A DNA stretch of 64,000 nucleotides from an uncultured Myxococcales bacterium (GTDB lineage Bacteria > Myxococcota_A > UBA9042 > CAIXZC01), in NCBI GenBank assembly GCA_903895725.1, contig CAITUV010000065.1:62001-126000 (forward strand). The letters are read 5' to 3'. The notes beneath the pieces were generated by a model. It was not told the origin of the DNA, ran no database searches, and saw nothing but the letters and a program-made list of their open reading frames with translations. Position numbers and translations under genes: made by a program. Position 1 is the stretch's first letter, and each line of letters starts with the position of its first letter. This document shows positions 51,295 to 59,920 of the stretch, piece by piece.

Positions 51295-52476
51295 CTACGC
51301 CACGTTTTCCAGGATCACCGTCTTGCCCATGCCACCGCCGACGCACAGGGTGGCAAGGCCGTAGCGGACGTTTCGCCGCTTCATCTCGTGGGACAGGGTG
51401 ACCAGCAGCCTGAGCCCCGTTGCGCCCACCGGGTGACCCAGGCCGATTCCCGAACCGTTCACATTGGTGATGCCGCGGTCGAGCTCGAGGAGCTTCTCGC
51501 AGGCGAGGTACTGGGCGGCAAAGGCCTCGTTGACTTCGATGAGCCCGATCTGCGACAGGGTCAGGCCGGCCCGCTGGAGAGCTTTGCGGGTCGCGGGCAC
51601 CGGGCCGTAGCCCATGAGCTCCGGCTCGACGCCCGCCACGGCATGGGCCACGAAGCGGGAGATGGGCTTGAGCCCGAGTGCCTTGACTTTGCTTTCCGAC
51701 ACGACCAGCGCGGCGGAAGCCCCGTCGTTCAGGCCGGAGGAATTGCCCGGAGTCACGGTGCCGTCCTTCTTGAAGCTGGGCTTTAGCTTTGAAAGGGCCT
51801 CCATGGTGATGTCGTGCCGGATGTGCTCGTCGGTGGCGAGCAGGGTCTTTTCCCCCTTGCGGCCGGTGATCTCGACGGGGACGATTTCCTCCGCAAACCG
51901 ACCGGACTTCGAGGCCTCCGATGCGTTCTTGTGGCTCCGGAGCGCCACCACGTCCTGCTCTTCCCGGCTGATCGAGTACTTCGCGGCCAGGTTCTCTGCA
52001 GTCAATCCCATGATGAGGCCGGTGTTGGGGCAGGTGAGCCCTTCCCAGATCGTGTCGGTGAGCTGGCCATGCATGAGGCGCTTGCCCCATCGGGCATCCT
52101 TGAGGACGTAGGGGGCCTGGCTCATGGATTCGAGGCCGCCCACGAGGATCATGTCCGCATCGCCGCACTGGATCCTCTGCATGGCGAAGACTGCGGCCTG
52201 CATGCTGGAGCTGCACTGCCGCTGGATGGTGACCCCCGGCACGTGGTGCGGGATGCCGGCCTTGAGCGCGGCCACTCGGGCCACATTGGGCTCGTCGGTG
52301 CGCATGAAGCAGTTCCCGAAAATCACGTCGTCGAGCTGGGCCGGATCGATGCCCGAGCGCCGGATGCACTCCTTGAGCGGAAACCCGGCCAGCTCATTGC
52401 CGGGAATGTCCTTGAAGATGCCGCCGAAGTCGCCGATTGCCGTTCGAACCGGAGCTGCCAGGAATACGCCTTCCAT
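51295..52476 (-). CDS. Acetyl-CoA acetyltransferase/thiolase
   Basis: A 393-residue thiolase that condenses two acyl-CoA units or cleaves 3-ketoacyl-CoA. The nucleophile is C88 (VTIQRQCSSSMQAA), the second His is in GHPVGATGLR and the proton-donor Cys in CVGGGMG; NEAFAAQYLACEK is also typical. It is the biosynthetic/degradative type common in beta-oxidation or polyhydroxyalkanoate synthesis. It starts at 52476 after GGGGGAACACAA; the next gene of the run starts 32 bases after its stop. No CoA-pathway partners are adjacent. Confidence 0.93.
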   Translation of the reverse strand: MEGVFLAAPVRTAIGDFGGIFKDIPGNELAGFPLKECIRRSGIDPAQLDDVIFGNCFMRTDEPNVARVAALKAGIPHHVPGVTIQRQCSSSMQAAVFAMQRIQCGDADMILVGGLESMSQAPYVLKDARWGKRLMHGQLTDTIWEGLTCPNTGLIMGLTAENLAAKYSISREEQDVVALRSHKNASEASKSGRFAEEIVPVEITGRKGEKTLLATDEHIRHDITMEALSKLKPSFKKDGTVTPGNSSGLNDGASAALVVSESKVKALGLKPISRFVAHAVAGVEPELMGYGPVPATRKALQRAGLTLSQIGLIEVNEAFAAQYLACEKLLELDRGITNVNGSGIGLGHPVGATGLRLLVTLSHEMKRRNVRYGLATLCVGGGMGKTVILENVA

Positions 52477-52557
52477 TTGTGTTCCCCCTTGCAGTCAAGG
52501 AGGTCATTCTACCCTGGTATGGGGCGGATGGCCACAGCGCATTTCGGCCAATATCAA

Positions 52558-52586
52558 TTGCCTGGCCAGGCACCCTCGGCTATAGT
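52558..52586 (+). promoter_or_regulatory. Promoter for the membrane protein-NAD kinase run
   Basis: TTGCCT (52558-52563), 17 bp, TATAGT (52581-52586), 35 bp before the ATG at 52622. Confidence 0.6.
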
Positions 52587-52621
52587 CCGCCTGTCTGTCG
52601 AATCGGGCGGGAGGCGCGTCC

Positions 52622-53557
52622 ATGGGGCAGTCTGGCGGCAAATCTGGGCTTCGAGCAGTCCTGCTGTTGCTGCCGCTGGCCCTGCTGGTGGGAGTGGCCG
52701 TCTGGCAGCTCCTGAGGCCGCTCGGCATGCCCGAGCCGCCGGGGCCGCAGGCTTGGCTCGATGCGGCCCGCTACGTTCGAAGCGGCTTTCGTCCGGGGGA
52801 CGTGGTGCGAATCGAGCCGACCTGGCTCACGCAAGGCAGGGTCTACTTCGGTGACATCGACTCAGGGCCCAGGACGCCCATGCGGGTGCTGGACCTCCAT
52901 GCCCCCCTGGACCTCCCGTTCCTGTACCGGTTTCAGCGCCTGTGGCTGATAACGGCTGTCGAGCAGCGTTCAAGCGGCGATGCGCTCCTGACCGACCGGT
53001 TCGAGCGGCTCGATGAGGTGGAGTTCCCCGGGCTCACGGTATCCCTCTACCAAGTGCCGCAGGGGCTCCTGCTCTGGCAGATGCGGGAGGGGATGTCGGC
53101 TGCGGTGCTTGCATCGGGCGGGGCCGGGAGCGAAGCCTGTCCCTGGCGCCAGGACCGGTTCCGCTGTGCGGGGCAACCGGTTGCGGACGTGCGATTCGAG
53201 ATGCGGGAGGTGGCCGGCGGTCCGCGACAGTGCCTCCTCGTGAAGCCTGAGCCCGAGGGGCGGCAGACCGTGCTGCAGTTTCCGTCGCTGGATCGGGAGG
53301 GGGAGCTGCTGGTGCGTGCCGGGAACACGGTCGAAGCGGCCCGCAGCAAGGACGGCGGCACGGTTCTCGTGGAGGTCGAGCTCGACGGGAATCCGGTCGG
53401 ATCGATGTCGCTGCAACGGGCATCGTACCGGCTTGACGAGGTCCGTGCGACGGTGCAGGGAGGCGGCCCGCACGAGCTTGAGATCCGCCTGTCGACCGAC
53501 GATGCCACGAAACGGGAAGTGTGCCTGGACGGGTTCATCCTGGCACCGGGCCAATGA
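52622..53557 (+). CDS. Membrane-anchored protein of unknown function
   Basis: A 311-residue protein with one N-terminal transmembrane helix (LRAVLLLLPLALLVGVAVWQ) and an extracytoplasmic part. Residues ~45-140 look like a small alpha/beta domain (ARYVRSGFRPGDVVRIEPTW, then VLDLHAPLDLPFLYRFQRLW). The second half is beta-rich, with a Cys pair (CPWRQDRFRC) likely to form a disulfide. A similar arrangement follows the membrane helices of dolichyl-phosphate-mannose-type glycosyltransferases, but there is no polytopic part here. Upstream of NAD kinase by 11 bases. No family recognised. Confidence 0.65.
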   Translation: MGQSGGKSGLRAVLLLLPLALLVGVAVWQLLRPLGMPEPPGPQAWLDAARYVRSGFRPGDVVRIEPTWLTQGRVYFGDIDSGPRTPMRVLDLHAPLDLPFLYRFQRLWLITAVEQRSSGDALLTDRFERLDEVEFPGLTVSLYQVPQGLLLWQMREGMSAAVLASGGAGSEACPWRQDRFRCAGQPVADVRFEMREVAGGPRQCLLVKPEPEGRQTVLQFPSLDREGELLVRAGNTVEAARSKDGGTVLVEVELDGNPVGSMSLQRASYRLDEVRATVQGGGPHELEIRLSTDDATKREVCLDGFILAPGQ

Positions 53558-53568
53558 GAGGATAGGGA

Positions 53569-54438
53569 GTGGAACTCGCAAGACCGGTCCTTCTGGTGAC
53601 CAAGAAGAGCTTCTACGAGGTGTACGGACTGGACCGAAAGGACGCCGGGTTCCTGGCCCAGCTCGACAAAGACCGGGAGCTGGCCGGCTTTCTGATGGCC
53701 GACTACGAAGAGAACCGGGACGTCATTGCCTCGGTGGAGACGTTCCTCAAGCAGGAGAAGGTCCCGTTCCAGCGGGTGTCGCCGGGGCAGCGGATCGAAG
53801 ACGGGCAGTTCCGGCTGATCGTGGCGGTGGGAGGGGACGGAACGCTGCTGGCGGCCTCGCACGAGGCGGTGACCACTCCGGTCGTGGGGATCAACTCGAG
53901 GCCGGGGCGCAGCATCGGTTACTTCTGCGCATCGGATCGCGGGGACTTCCCCGCTGTACTGGGGGCCATCCTGTCCGGCGCGATGCAGCCGACCACGCTG
54001 TCGCGCATGGATATCTGGATCAATGGGGAGCGCCGTTTTCCTCCGGCCCTCAACGACGTGCTGTACTGTGCCGATTCCCCGGCGGCCACCTCGGTGTACC
54101 GGCTCCGCCTGGGGGAGGCCGAGGAGATTCAGCGGTCCAGCGGCGTGTGGATATCGACCCCCGCAGGGAGCACGGCCGGCATCGGAGCGGCAGGCGGCCG
54201 GAAGATGAACCTGTCGGGCAGCTCCATGCAGTTCCTCGTGCGGGAGCCGTACGTCGGGGCCGGAATCGGGTACAAGCTGGACCACGGGGTGTTCGGCGAC
54301 GGTCTTTGCTTGACGAGCCTGACGCCTCATGCAAGCATCTTCGTCGATGGCTCCCGCATTGCGTTCGAGCTGAACTACGGGGATCGAGTGGAACCTCGTA
54401 TTTCGGCAACACCGCTGCGGATTTACCTCCAGGGGTGA
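53569..54438 (+). CDS. nadK: NAD kinase
   Basis: A 289-residue protein that makes NADP from NAD and ATP. It has the GGDGT motif (residues 88-92, VAVGGDGTLLAASH), a following NSRPGRSIGYF (canonical NxGxxGF), NDVLYC and WISTPAGSTAGIGAAGG, the NE/D and TPTGSTAY-like motifs. The N-terminal ~80 residues, with a predicted helical linker (FLAQLDKDRELAGFLM), are less conserved. The GTG start follows GGATAGGGA; three bases separate it from the next gene. Confidence 0.92.
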   Translation: MELARPVLLVTKKSFYEVYGLDRKDAGFLAQLDKDRELAGFLMADYEENRDVIASVETFLKQEKVPFQRVSPGQRIEDGQFRLIVAVGGDGTLLAASHEAVTTPVVGINSRPGRSIGYFCASDRGDFPAVLGAILSGAMQPTTLSRMDIWINGERRFPPALNDVLYCADSPAATSVYRLRLGEAEEIQRSSGVWISTPAGSTAGIGAAGGRKMNLSGSSMQFLVREPYVGAGIGYKLDHGVFGDGLCLTSLTPHASIFVDGSRIAFELNYGDRVEPRISATPLRIYLQG

Positions 54439-54441
54439 GGC

Positions 54442-55536
54442 ATGGAAGCTGCACCGAGCGGCAGCTCGTTCTGGGCGAGGGCGCTGGACTGGACACGCCG
54501 GATTGTGGCGTTCCTGGTGGTCGTGGGCTTCCTGGGGGCCATCCTCCTGCTCCTGGCGGCGCTCTTCTTCTATCAGAGCGGATACCGTCCGCTCCCCCGG
54601 GAGGGGGTGGAGATCGAGACGGGGGAATGGGCGGGGGCGGACAGCTCGGTCCTGGCGGAAGACCGTCTTCGCATCTTGAGCCTGGACCTGGACTACGGTG
54701 CCGGGGAGGACGGCAGCCGGCCCGAGCTCGGGGATCCCTCGCACCCCGGCGCAGCCCGGGTCACTGAGGTTCTGGACCGTCTGGCTGCCCTGGCCCTGGA
54801 GCAGAAGGCCGACGTCCTGGTGCTCCAGAGGGTCGACTTCGGCAGCGAATTCGCAGGAGACGCGGACCAGGCCGGCTACCTGGCCCGGAAGCTGGGATGG
54901 GGGTATGTGGCACGCTCGCGGACCTGGAAGCACTCGTACCTCCCGTATCCCGATCCGCTGGCCGAGGACCTGCTGGGCCGAGTCGACCTGGGCCATGCGG
55001 TGGTCAGCCGTGTCCCCATTATCGAGGCTGCCCGCTTCTCCCTGCCCATGGAGACGCTCGACAACTGGTGGATGAGCACCTTTGCTCCCGCCCCCAACGT
55101 GCTCGGCGCCGTGCTGCTGACCCGGGGGCGCCAGCTCCTCGTCTTCGACGCGGCCCTGACCTGCGGACAGCTCCATGCCCGAGAGTCGCAGGCGCGGGAT
55201 CTGGCCCGCGTCCTGAACCAGGAAAGCACGGGCAACGCCATCCTGGCGCTGTCCCTTTGCGCCCCCCCCCGGGACCTCAAGCAGGCCGGGAAGGGGCGGG
55301 CCGATCACTCGCTGGATCTCGTCCGATACCGGCGCAACCTCCAGACGCCCTTCGTCGAGCGGGACGCGCTGGCGGACCCCGACACCTGGGCCACTCACCG
55401 CATGGAGGACGGGCGCATGGTGCTTCACGACTACCTCATGCCGGAGAAAGGCCTTCTGCTGCGCACGTTCCAGGTTCTGAAGCCGGAGCCGCCGCTGTCC
55501 TCCCACCGCCCGCTGCTGCTGGAAGTGGCCTGGTAA
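54442..55536 (+). CDS. Membrane-anchored EEP-fold (endonuclease/exonuclease/phosphatase) protein, catalytic residues altered
   Basis: A 364-residue protein with one N-terminal transmembrane helix (RRIVAFLVVVGFLGAILLLL) and an EEP-type domain: LRILSLDLDYGAGEDG opens it, VLVLQRVDFG takes the place of the usual LQEVD with the metal-binding Glu replaced by Arg, and LSSHRPLLLEVAW takes the place of the SDHRPL ending. The GDFN and metal-His motifs cannot be found in the middle. It looks like a non-catalytic or strongly divergent family member. It is coupled to nadK (3-base gap). Confidence 0.65.
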   Translation: MEAAPSGSSFWARALDWTRRIVAFLVVVGFLGAILLLLAALFFYQSGYRPLPREGVEIETGEWAGADSSVLAEDRLRILSLDLDYGAGEDGSRPELGDPSHPGAARVTEVLDRLAALALEQKADVLVLQRVDFGSEFAGDADQAGYLARKLGWGYVARSRTWKHSYLPYPDPLAEDLLGRVDLGHAVVSRVPIIEAARFSLPMETLDNWWMSTFAPAPNVLGAVLLTRGRQLLVFDAALTCGQLHARESQARDLARVLNQESTGNAILALSLCAPPRDLKQAGKGRADHSLDLVRYRRNLQTPFVERDALADPDTWATHRMEDGRMVLHDYLMPEKGLLLRTFQVLKPEPPLSSHRPLLLEVAW

Positions 55537-55856
55537 GGGCCAGCGGCAAAACAACCCGATCGGCTGCGGCTTCGCTGCCCGGGCATCTTGCGGCTTTCGG
55601 CCTCGCTCCCTCGGTCGCCGTAGCGCTGCTACGACTCGGTCAGTCGCTCCGGGCGCGCTCGCAAGCTGCTCCGCGCCGCTGTGCCTCGCTCGATCCGGTT
55701 GTTTCGTCGCTGGCCCTGAACTCCTCTGACCGGCATGCGTCCTCCGCCGACGTCCGGACCGCCCCTTTTCCAGGCACAAACTCTCGTTGACCCGCAGGGC
55801 GGATTGGCTATAGTGGACCTGCTCTTTCGGTCCCAGTTCTCCTGGAGGGTGGCGAC
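55537..55856. other. Intergenic region with promoter for the cPGS-like gene
   Basis: This 320-bp gap has GC-rich low-complexity sequence (CTTCGGCCTCGCTCCCTCGG type) that looks like a dispersed repeat, with a perfect CGTAGC/GCTACG hairpin (loop GCT) near 55618-55632. Near its end TTGACC (55788-55793), 16 bp and TATAGT (55810-55815) form a good promoter for the next gene. Confidence 0.6.
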
Positions 55857-57191
55857 ATGCGGGCGAAGAAAGTTCTGATTCTCGGGGCAGCAGGCAGGGA
55901 CTTCCACAACTTCAACATGTACTTCCGCGACAATCCGGACTACGAGGTGGTGGCGTTCACCGCCACCCAGATTCCCCGGATCGAGGGGCGCGTCTATCCG
56001 GCCGGGCTTGCCGGCGCCCTCTACCCGGAGGGAATCGAGATCCTGCCGGAGACGGACCTCGAGAAGATCGTGGCCGAGCGCGAAGTCGATGTCGTCGTGT
56101 TCGCATACAGCGACGTCTCCCACGAGCAGGTGATGCACCTGGCTTCCCGATCGCTGGCGGCTGGAGCCGAGTTCCGGCTGCTGGCGGACACCCAGACTTA
56201 CATCGAGGCCCCGCTGCCCGTCATCGCCGTGTGCGCGGCGCGGACCGGGTGCGGCAAGAGCCAGACGAGCCGCAAGATTGCCTCTCTGCTCGGACAGCGC
56301 AAGCTCCGGGCCTCGGCCATCCGTCATCCCATGCCCTACGGTGACCTCATGGCCCAGCGGGTGCAGCGGTTCGCCACTTACGAGGACCTGGTCCGGCACA
56401 AGTGTACCATCGAGGAAATCGAGGAATACGAGCAGTATATCGAGCGGGGCATGTCCATCTACGCCGGCGTTGACTACCAGGCCATCGTGGACGAGGCCGC
56501 GACCGAGAGCGACGTGATCATCTGGGACGGCGGCAACAACGACATCCCGTTCGTGCGGCCCGACCTGTACATCTGCGTGCTCGACCCGCTGCGCCCGGGC
56601 CACGAGATGAAGTACTATCCCGGCGAAGTGAACCTCCGGGCCGCGGACCTCATCGTGATCAACAAGGTGGATCAGGCGACGCCCGAGGATCTTGCCCGGG
56701 TCGTCGACAACGTGAAGGCCACCAACCCTTCGGCCTGCATCATCGAGGCGGAGAGCCGAATCACCCTGTCCGACCCCAAGCGGGTCAAGGGGCGTCGGGT
56801 CCTCGTCGTGGAGGACGGTCCCACGCTCACCCACGGTGGAATGGCCTACGGTGCGGGGTACGTCGCTGCCACCCGCCTCGGGGCCGCTGAGATCATCGAT
56901 CCCCGCCCCTTTGCCGAGGGACCGATCCTGGATGCGTACAAGAAATACCCTCACATGGGCAAGATCCTGCCTGCGCTGGGCTACTACCCGGAGCAGCTCG
57001 AGGCCCTCGAGGCCACGATCCGCCGGGTGAAGGCCGATGCCGTCATCGTCGGGACCCCCGTGGATCTGCGTCGCTACGTACGCATCGACCAGCCGGCGGT
57101 CCGGGTCACGTACGAGCTCGAGGAGCGTCAGGGGCAGCTCACCCTCGACCGGGTCCTCGACCGATTCCTCGACCAGGTTCCCCGGGACTGA
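55857..57191 (+). CDS. Cyclic 2,3-diphosphoglycerate synthetase-like P-loop protein
   Basis: A 444-residue protein of the family that includes the archaeal cyclic 2,3-diphosphoglycerate synthetases, with bacterial relatives of unproven function. The N-terminal Rossmann-like half starts KKVLILGAAGRDFHNFN; the P-loop is CAARTGCGKSQTSRK; TSRKIASLLGQ follows; IIWDGGNNDIPFVRPDLYI, INKVDQATPEDL (G4-like NKxD) and HGGMAYGAG are also typical. It probably binds ATP or GTP. Start ATG 55857 follows GGAGGGTGGCGAC. Regulated by the promoter at 55788. Neighbours (nadK, EEP) do not define the substrate. Confidence 0.82.
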   Translation: MRAKKVLILGAAGRDFHNFNMYFRDNPDYEVVAFTATQIPRIEGRVYPAGLAGALYPEGIEILPETDLEKIVAEREVDVVVFAYSDVSHEQVMHLASRSLAAGAEFRLLADTQTYIEAPLPVIAVCAARTGCGKSQTSRKIASLLGQRKLRASAIRHPMPYGDLMAQRVQRFATYEDLVRHKCTIEEIEEYEQYIERGMSIYAGVDYQAIVDEAATESDVIIWDGGNNDIPFVRPDLYICVLDPLRPGHEMKYYPGEVNLRAADLIVINKVDQATPEDLARVVDNVKATNPSACIIEAESRITLSDPKRVKGRRVLVVEDGPTLTHGGMAYGAGYVAATRLGAAEIIDPRPFAEGPILDAYKKYPHMGKILPALGYYPEQLEALEATIRRVKADAVIVGTPVDLRRYVRIDQPAVRVTYELEERQGQLTLDRVLDRFLDQVPRD

Positions 57192-57225
57192 GCAGGTTCC
57201 TCATGAGAACTGGCGGAGTCGAACC

Positions 57226-58212
57226 ATGTGTGCGCTGACACGGCGGGACACGCTGCCGGGCAAGATTCTGCTCGACCGGTTTGTCGTGGCCGGCCGGATC
57301 GGGTCGGGTGCGGTGTCCGACGTGTACCTTGCCCGCCAGCGGTCGGTGGGGAACCGGAACGTGGCGATCAAAGTGCTCAAGCGGCTCCTGTGCGAGAGCG
57401 ATACCCCCGAGGCCCTCATCCATCGCCAGCGCTTCCAGTTCGAAGCCGAGCTGCTGGCCATGGTGAAGTCCAACTGCTTCGCCGGTCTGGTGGAATGCGG
57501 CATCTTTGCGGACGACGGGGTGCAGCGGCCGTTCATGATCATGGAGCACCTGGATGGGACGTCGCTGTCCGAGCCGCTCAAGGCGGGGCGCCGGTTCACC
57601 ATCGGCGGGGCCGCCCGAATCACCCTGCTGCTGGCCGAGGCCATCCTCGATCTGCATCGGTTCAAGGTGGTCTACCGGGACTTGTCCCCCAACAACGTGA
57701 TCCTCGAGGAGGGGGGGCCGTTCGGGCTCATGCCCCGGCTGTTCGACCTCAGCCATGCCATCGTCCCCGGCGTTGGCGGCATGGATGTCTCGGGGGGTGC
57801 CGGCTCGCTGCTGGCCGGGACGCCGCCCTATGCGGCTCCCGAGCTTCGCAATGCCACAGGCGATGAGCGCAGCGACCTGTTCTCGCTGGGGGCCCTCTTC
57901 TACTCCATGGTCACCGCCCTGCCGCCCCTGTCACTCCGGGCGCAGACCTGGGAGGATTACTCCGCAGCCGTTGTCGGCAAGCGTCCGCTGCCCGAAAAGC
58001 CGCTCAAGACGGTCCTCAACAAGGTGCCCAAGGGGCTCGACACGGTCCTGGCCTCCGCCCTGGAGGTCCGGCCGGACCGTCGCTATGCATCGGTCCTTGA
58101 GTTCATGCAGGACCTGTGCGAAGTGCTCCTCAAGTCAGGCCTGGTCAGCGGATCGGCCGGGCGAGAAGGGCTGCTGTCCGGGCTCATCTCCAGGATCATG
58201 TTGAGAGGCTAG
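57226..58212 (+). CDS. Eukaryote-like serine/threonine protein kinase
   Basis: A 328-residue soluble kinase. It has the glycine loop GRIGSGAVSDVYLARQ, VAIKVLK (K49), the catalytic loop YRDLSPNN (D152, in place of HRDLKPxN) and DLS in place of DFG (D174 kept), then GTPPYAAPE, SDLFSLGALFYSM. The loop changes (YRD, SPNN, DLS) are seen in other myxobacterial-type Pkn kinases. There is no transmembrane segment or extra domain. The ATG follows GGAG; a stop TAG is shared with the convergent PilZ gene through the palindrome CTAG at 58209-58212. Confidence 0.88.
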   Translation: MCALTRRDTLPGKILLDRFVVAGRIGSGAVSDVYLARQRSVGNRNVAIKVLKRLLCESDTPEALIHRQRFQFEAELLAMVKSNCFAGLVECGIFADDGVQRPFMIMEHLDGTSLSEPLKAGRRFTIGGAARITLLLAEAILDLHRFKVVYRDLSPNNVILEEGGPFGLMPRLFDLSHAIVPGVGGMDVSGGAGSLLAGTPPYAAPELRNATGDERSDLFSLGALFYSMVTALPPLSLRAQTWEDYSAAVVGKRPLPEKPLKTVLNKVPKGLDTVLASALEVRPDRRYASVLEFMQDLCEVLLKSGLVSGSAGREGLLSGLISRIMLRG

Positions 58213-59651
58213 TTTCCCGTTTGCCCCGTGAGGCGGTCGAGCAGGGCTCGGTAGAGCTCCAGGTGCATCTTGTCCGTGCGCATGGACAGACGCACTTCGA
58301 AGATGCCCTTCTGCTCCGTTCCGCCCTGCTCCGCACGGACCCGGGTCACGTCGCCCTGAACCTCAATCTGGGAGATCTTGCGGGCGCCGGCAAGAGGAAC
58401 CACGATGAGGACGGATGCATACAGCGCTGGCAGCTGCTGCTCGGTGCGGATCTTCAGGCCGGCGCAGTACAGTCGAGTGGCGATTCCCTGGAAGCGGGTC
58501 GTGCCCAGCCGGTAGACCACGGGGATGTCGAGGTTGCGGGCGACGACCGGTGGGACGGGCTGAGTCTGGATGAGTGCCTCTCCCCTCTTGCCTCTGCCGC
58601 CGAAGAGCGATGAGAGGAACCCGAGGGGAGACTTCTTCTCAGGCTTGGACGGGGGCGGAAGCGGCTCGGGGGGCGGCTCTGCGGTTGGAAGGGCCAGATC
58701 TCCAATGGCGTCGAGGGGGAGCTCCACCTTCTCGGGAGCCGATGCCGGGGCAGCGGGCGCTGCCGCTACGGCCGGCATCTGCGACGTCACCCGCTTCACG
58801 GCCGTTTGAGCTCCGGCGGACTCCTTGCCTCCGGCGGGGGGCTCCACCCGCTCATGTTCCTTCGTGGTGCGCTGCGCTGACGCCCCTGCATTCTTCGCCT
58901 GGGCCGCCACGCTTCTGGCTGCCCCGGCCATCTGTGCCGCTGCCCCGCCGGCCGTCTGCGTCGCTGCCCCACCGGCCGTCTGCGTGGCTGCCCCGGCCGT
59001 CTGCGTCGCTGCCCCGGCCGTCTGCAGGGCCTTCTCCGGAGGCTCAATCCTCGTGATCTTCACGTCGGAGGAGCCCTTCCCGACCCCGGCCTCGACCTCT
59101 TCGGCACTGGGCATCTTGCCGAAGTTGGAGAGGATGGCATCGGCCTCTTCCATCTCCTCGATGCTTTGGAAGAGGGACGATTGGAGCGCACGGAGCCGCT
59201 CCAGCCCTTCCTGGTGAATCGGGTCGAAGCTGAAGACGTAGGACTTCTCCCCTTCCCCCTCTTCCACCCGAATCAACCCGGCATCGACCCCGAGGACCCG
59301 CTCGAGGAACAGCCGCACGCGGGCCGGGTCGCGGGAAACGACGTCACCGAACTCCACCCCGAACATCGGCTCCCCGTTCGGGCCGCTCTGGACCCGCATG
59401 ACCATGACCTTCAGAAACATCTCGAGCTCGGGGCGCTTGCGGTCGGACAGGTTGAGGAGGAATTTGGTGCCCACCGGGGGCGCAATGGGCGCCGTGAAGA
59501 GGGCCCCTCCCTTGCTCAGGTCGACGCTCTGGGCCGTGTACTCCTCCCCCTCGAACGTGAACGTCACCACCAGGCGGCGATGGACTCGCTCGTAGCGTCT
59601 TCTCTCGGCACCGGAGGGCTCGTCGGCCCGGCTCTTTTCGTCCGTCCGCAT
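58209..59651 (-). CDS. PilZ-domain protein with Ala/Gln/Thr-rich linker
   Basis: A 480-residue cytoplasmic protein. An N-terminal PilZ domain (ERRRYERVHRRLVVTFTFEG, then SVDLSKGGALFT with the DxSxxG motif) should bind c-di-GMP. The middle has a low-complexity linker made of repeated ATQTAG units (27-bp-like DNA repeats around 58930-59030), then a Pro-rich stretch. The C-terminal ~110 residues form a second domain (VYRLGTTRFQGIATRLYCAG, then QVDIEVQG-like strands), PilZ-like but without the motifs. No ribosome-binding site precedes the ATG, while a -10 box lies 12 bases upstream. Convergent with the kinase gene. Confidence 0.82.
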   Translation of the reverse strand: MRTDEKSRADEPSGAERRRYERVHRRLVVTFTFEGEEYTAQSVDLSKGGALFTAPIAPPVGTKFLLNLSDRKRPELEMFLKVMVMRVQSGPNGEPMFGVEFGDVVSRDPARVRLFLERVLGVDAGLIRVEEGEGEKSYVFSFDPIHQEGLERLRALQSSLFQSIEEMEEADAILSNFGKMPSAEEVEAGVGKGSSDVKITRIEPPEKALQTAGAATQTAGAATQTAGGAATQTAGGAAAQMAGAARSVAAQAKNAGASAQRTTKEHERVEPPAGGKESAGAQTAVKRVTSQMPAVAAAPAAPASAPEKVELPLDAIGDLALPTAEPPPEPLPPPSKPEKKSPLGFLSSLFGGRGKRGEALIQTQPVPPVVARNLDIPVVYRLGTTRFQGIATRLYCAGLKIRTEQQLPALYASVLIVVPLAGARKISQIEVQGDVTRVRAEQGGTEQKGIFEVRLSMRTDKMHLELYRALLDRLTGQTGN

Positions 59652-59662
59652 CAACAAGTTAC

Positions 59663-59693
59663 GTTATCAAATCCACCGGCCAAAGACCAGCAA
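59663..59693 (-). promoter_or_regulatory. Putative promoter giving a near-leaderless PilZ transcript
   Basis: Minus strand GATAAC (59668-59663) as -10 and TTGCTG (59693-59688) at a long 19-bp spacing. Transcription would begin about five bases before the ATG at 59651. Confidence 0.4.
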
Positions 59694-59748
59694 AACCTGA
59701 AGGTTTCGGGCAGGGGCAGGGGCGGGGGCACGGGCAGGGCAGCGTCCA

Positions 59749-59920
59749 CACAGCCCCGACCACGCGGGAGGGGCCGCCGTGGCGCCGGCAGATGCAGCAG
59801 GGCAGTTGGGTCAGGGGGGCGTTGGCGCGGGCAACACAGCCCCGACCACGCGGGAGGGGCCGCCGTGGCGCCGGCAGATGCAGCAGGGCAGTTGGGTCAG
59901 GGGGGCGTTGGCACGGGCAC
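59749..59920. repeat. 86-bp tandem duplication
   Basis: Copy 1 (59749-59834) and copy 2 (59835-59920) differ at two positions only. The unit starts CACAGCCCCGACCACGCGGG. Copy 2 contains the stop codon and the last codons of the minus-strand lipoprotein gene at 59897; copy 1 lies just beyond it. Confidence 0.92.

Noticed and set aside
51263..52369. N-terminal extension of the TPR protein
   Set aside because: It is an alternative frame of the thiolase gene; a signal peptide and ribosome-binding site mark the start at 51262.
52477..52621. Thiolase promoter
   Set aside because: A TAGAAT -10-like box is visible on the minus strand near 52510 but no acceptable -35 box is found at 16-18 bp.
59749..59920. 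CRISPR array
   Set aside because: Two adjacent 86-bp copies with no spacers; this is a tandem duplication.
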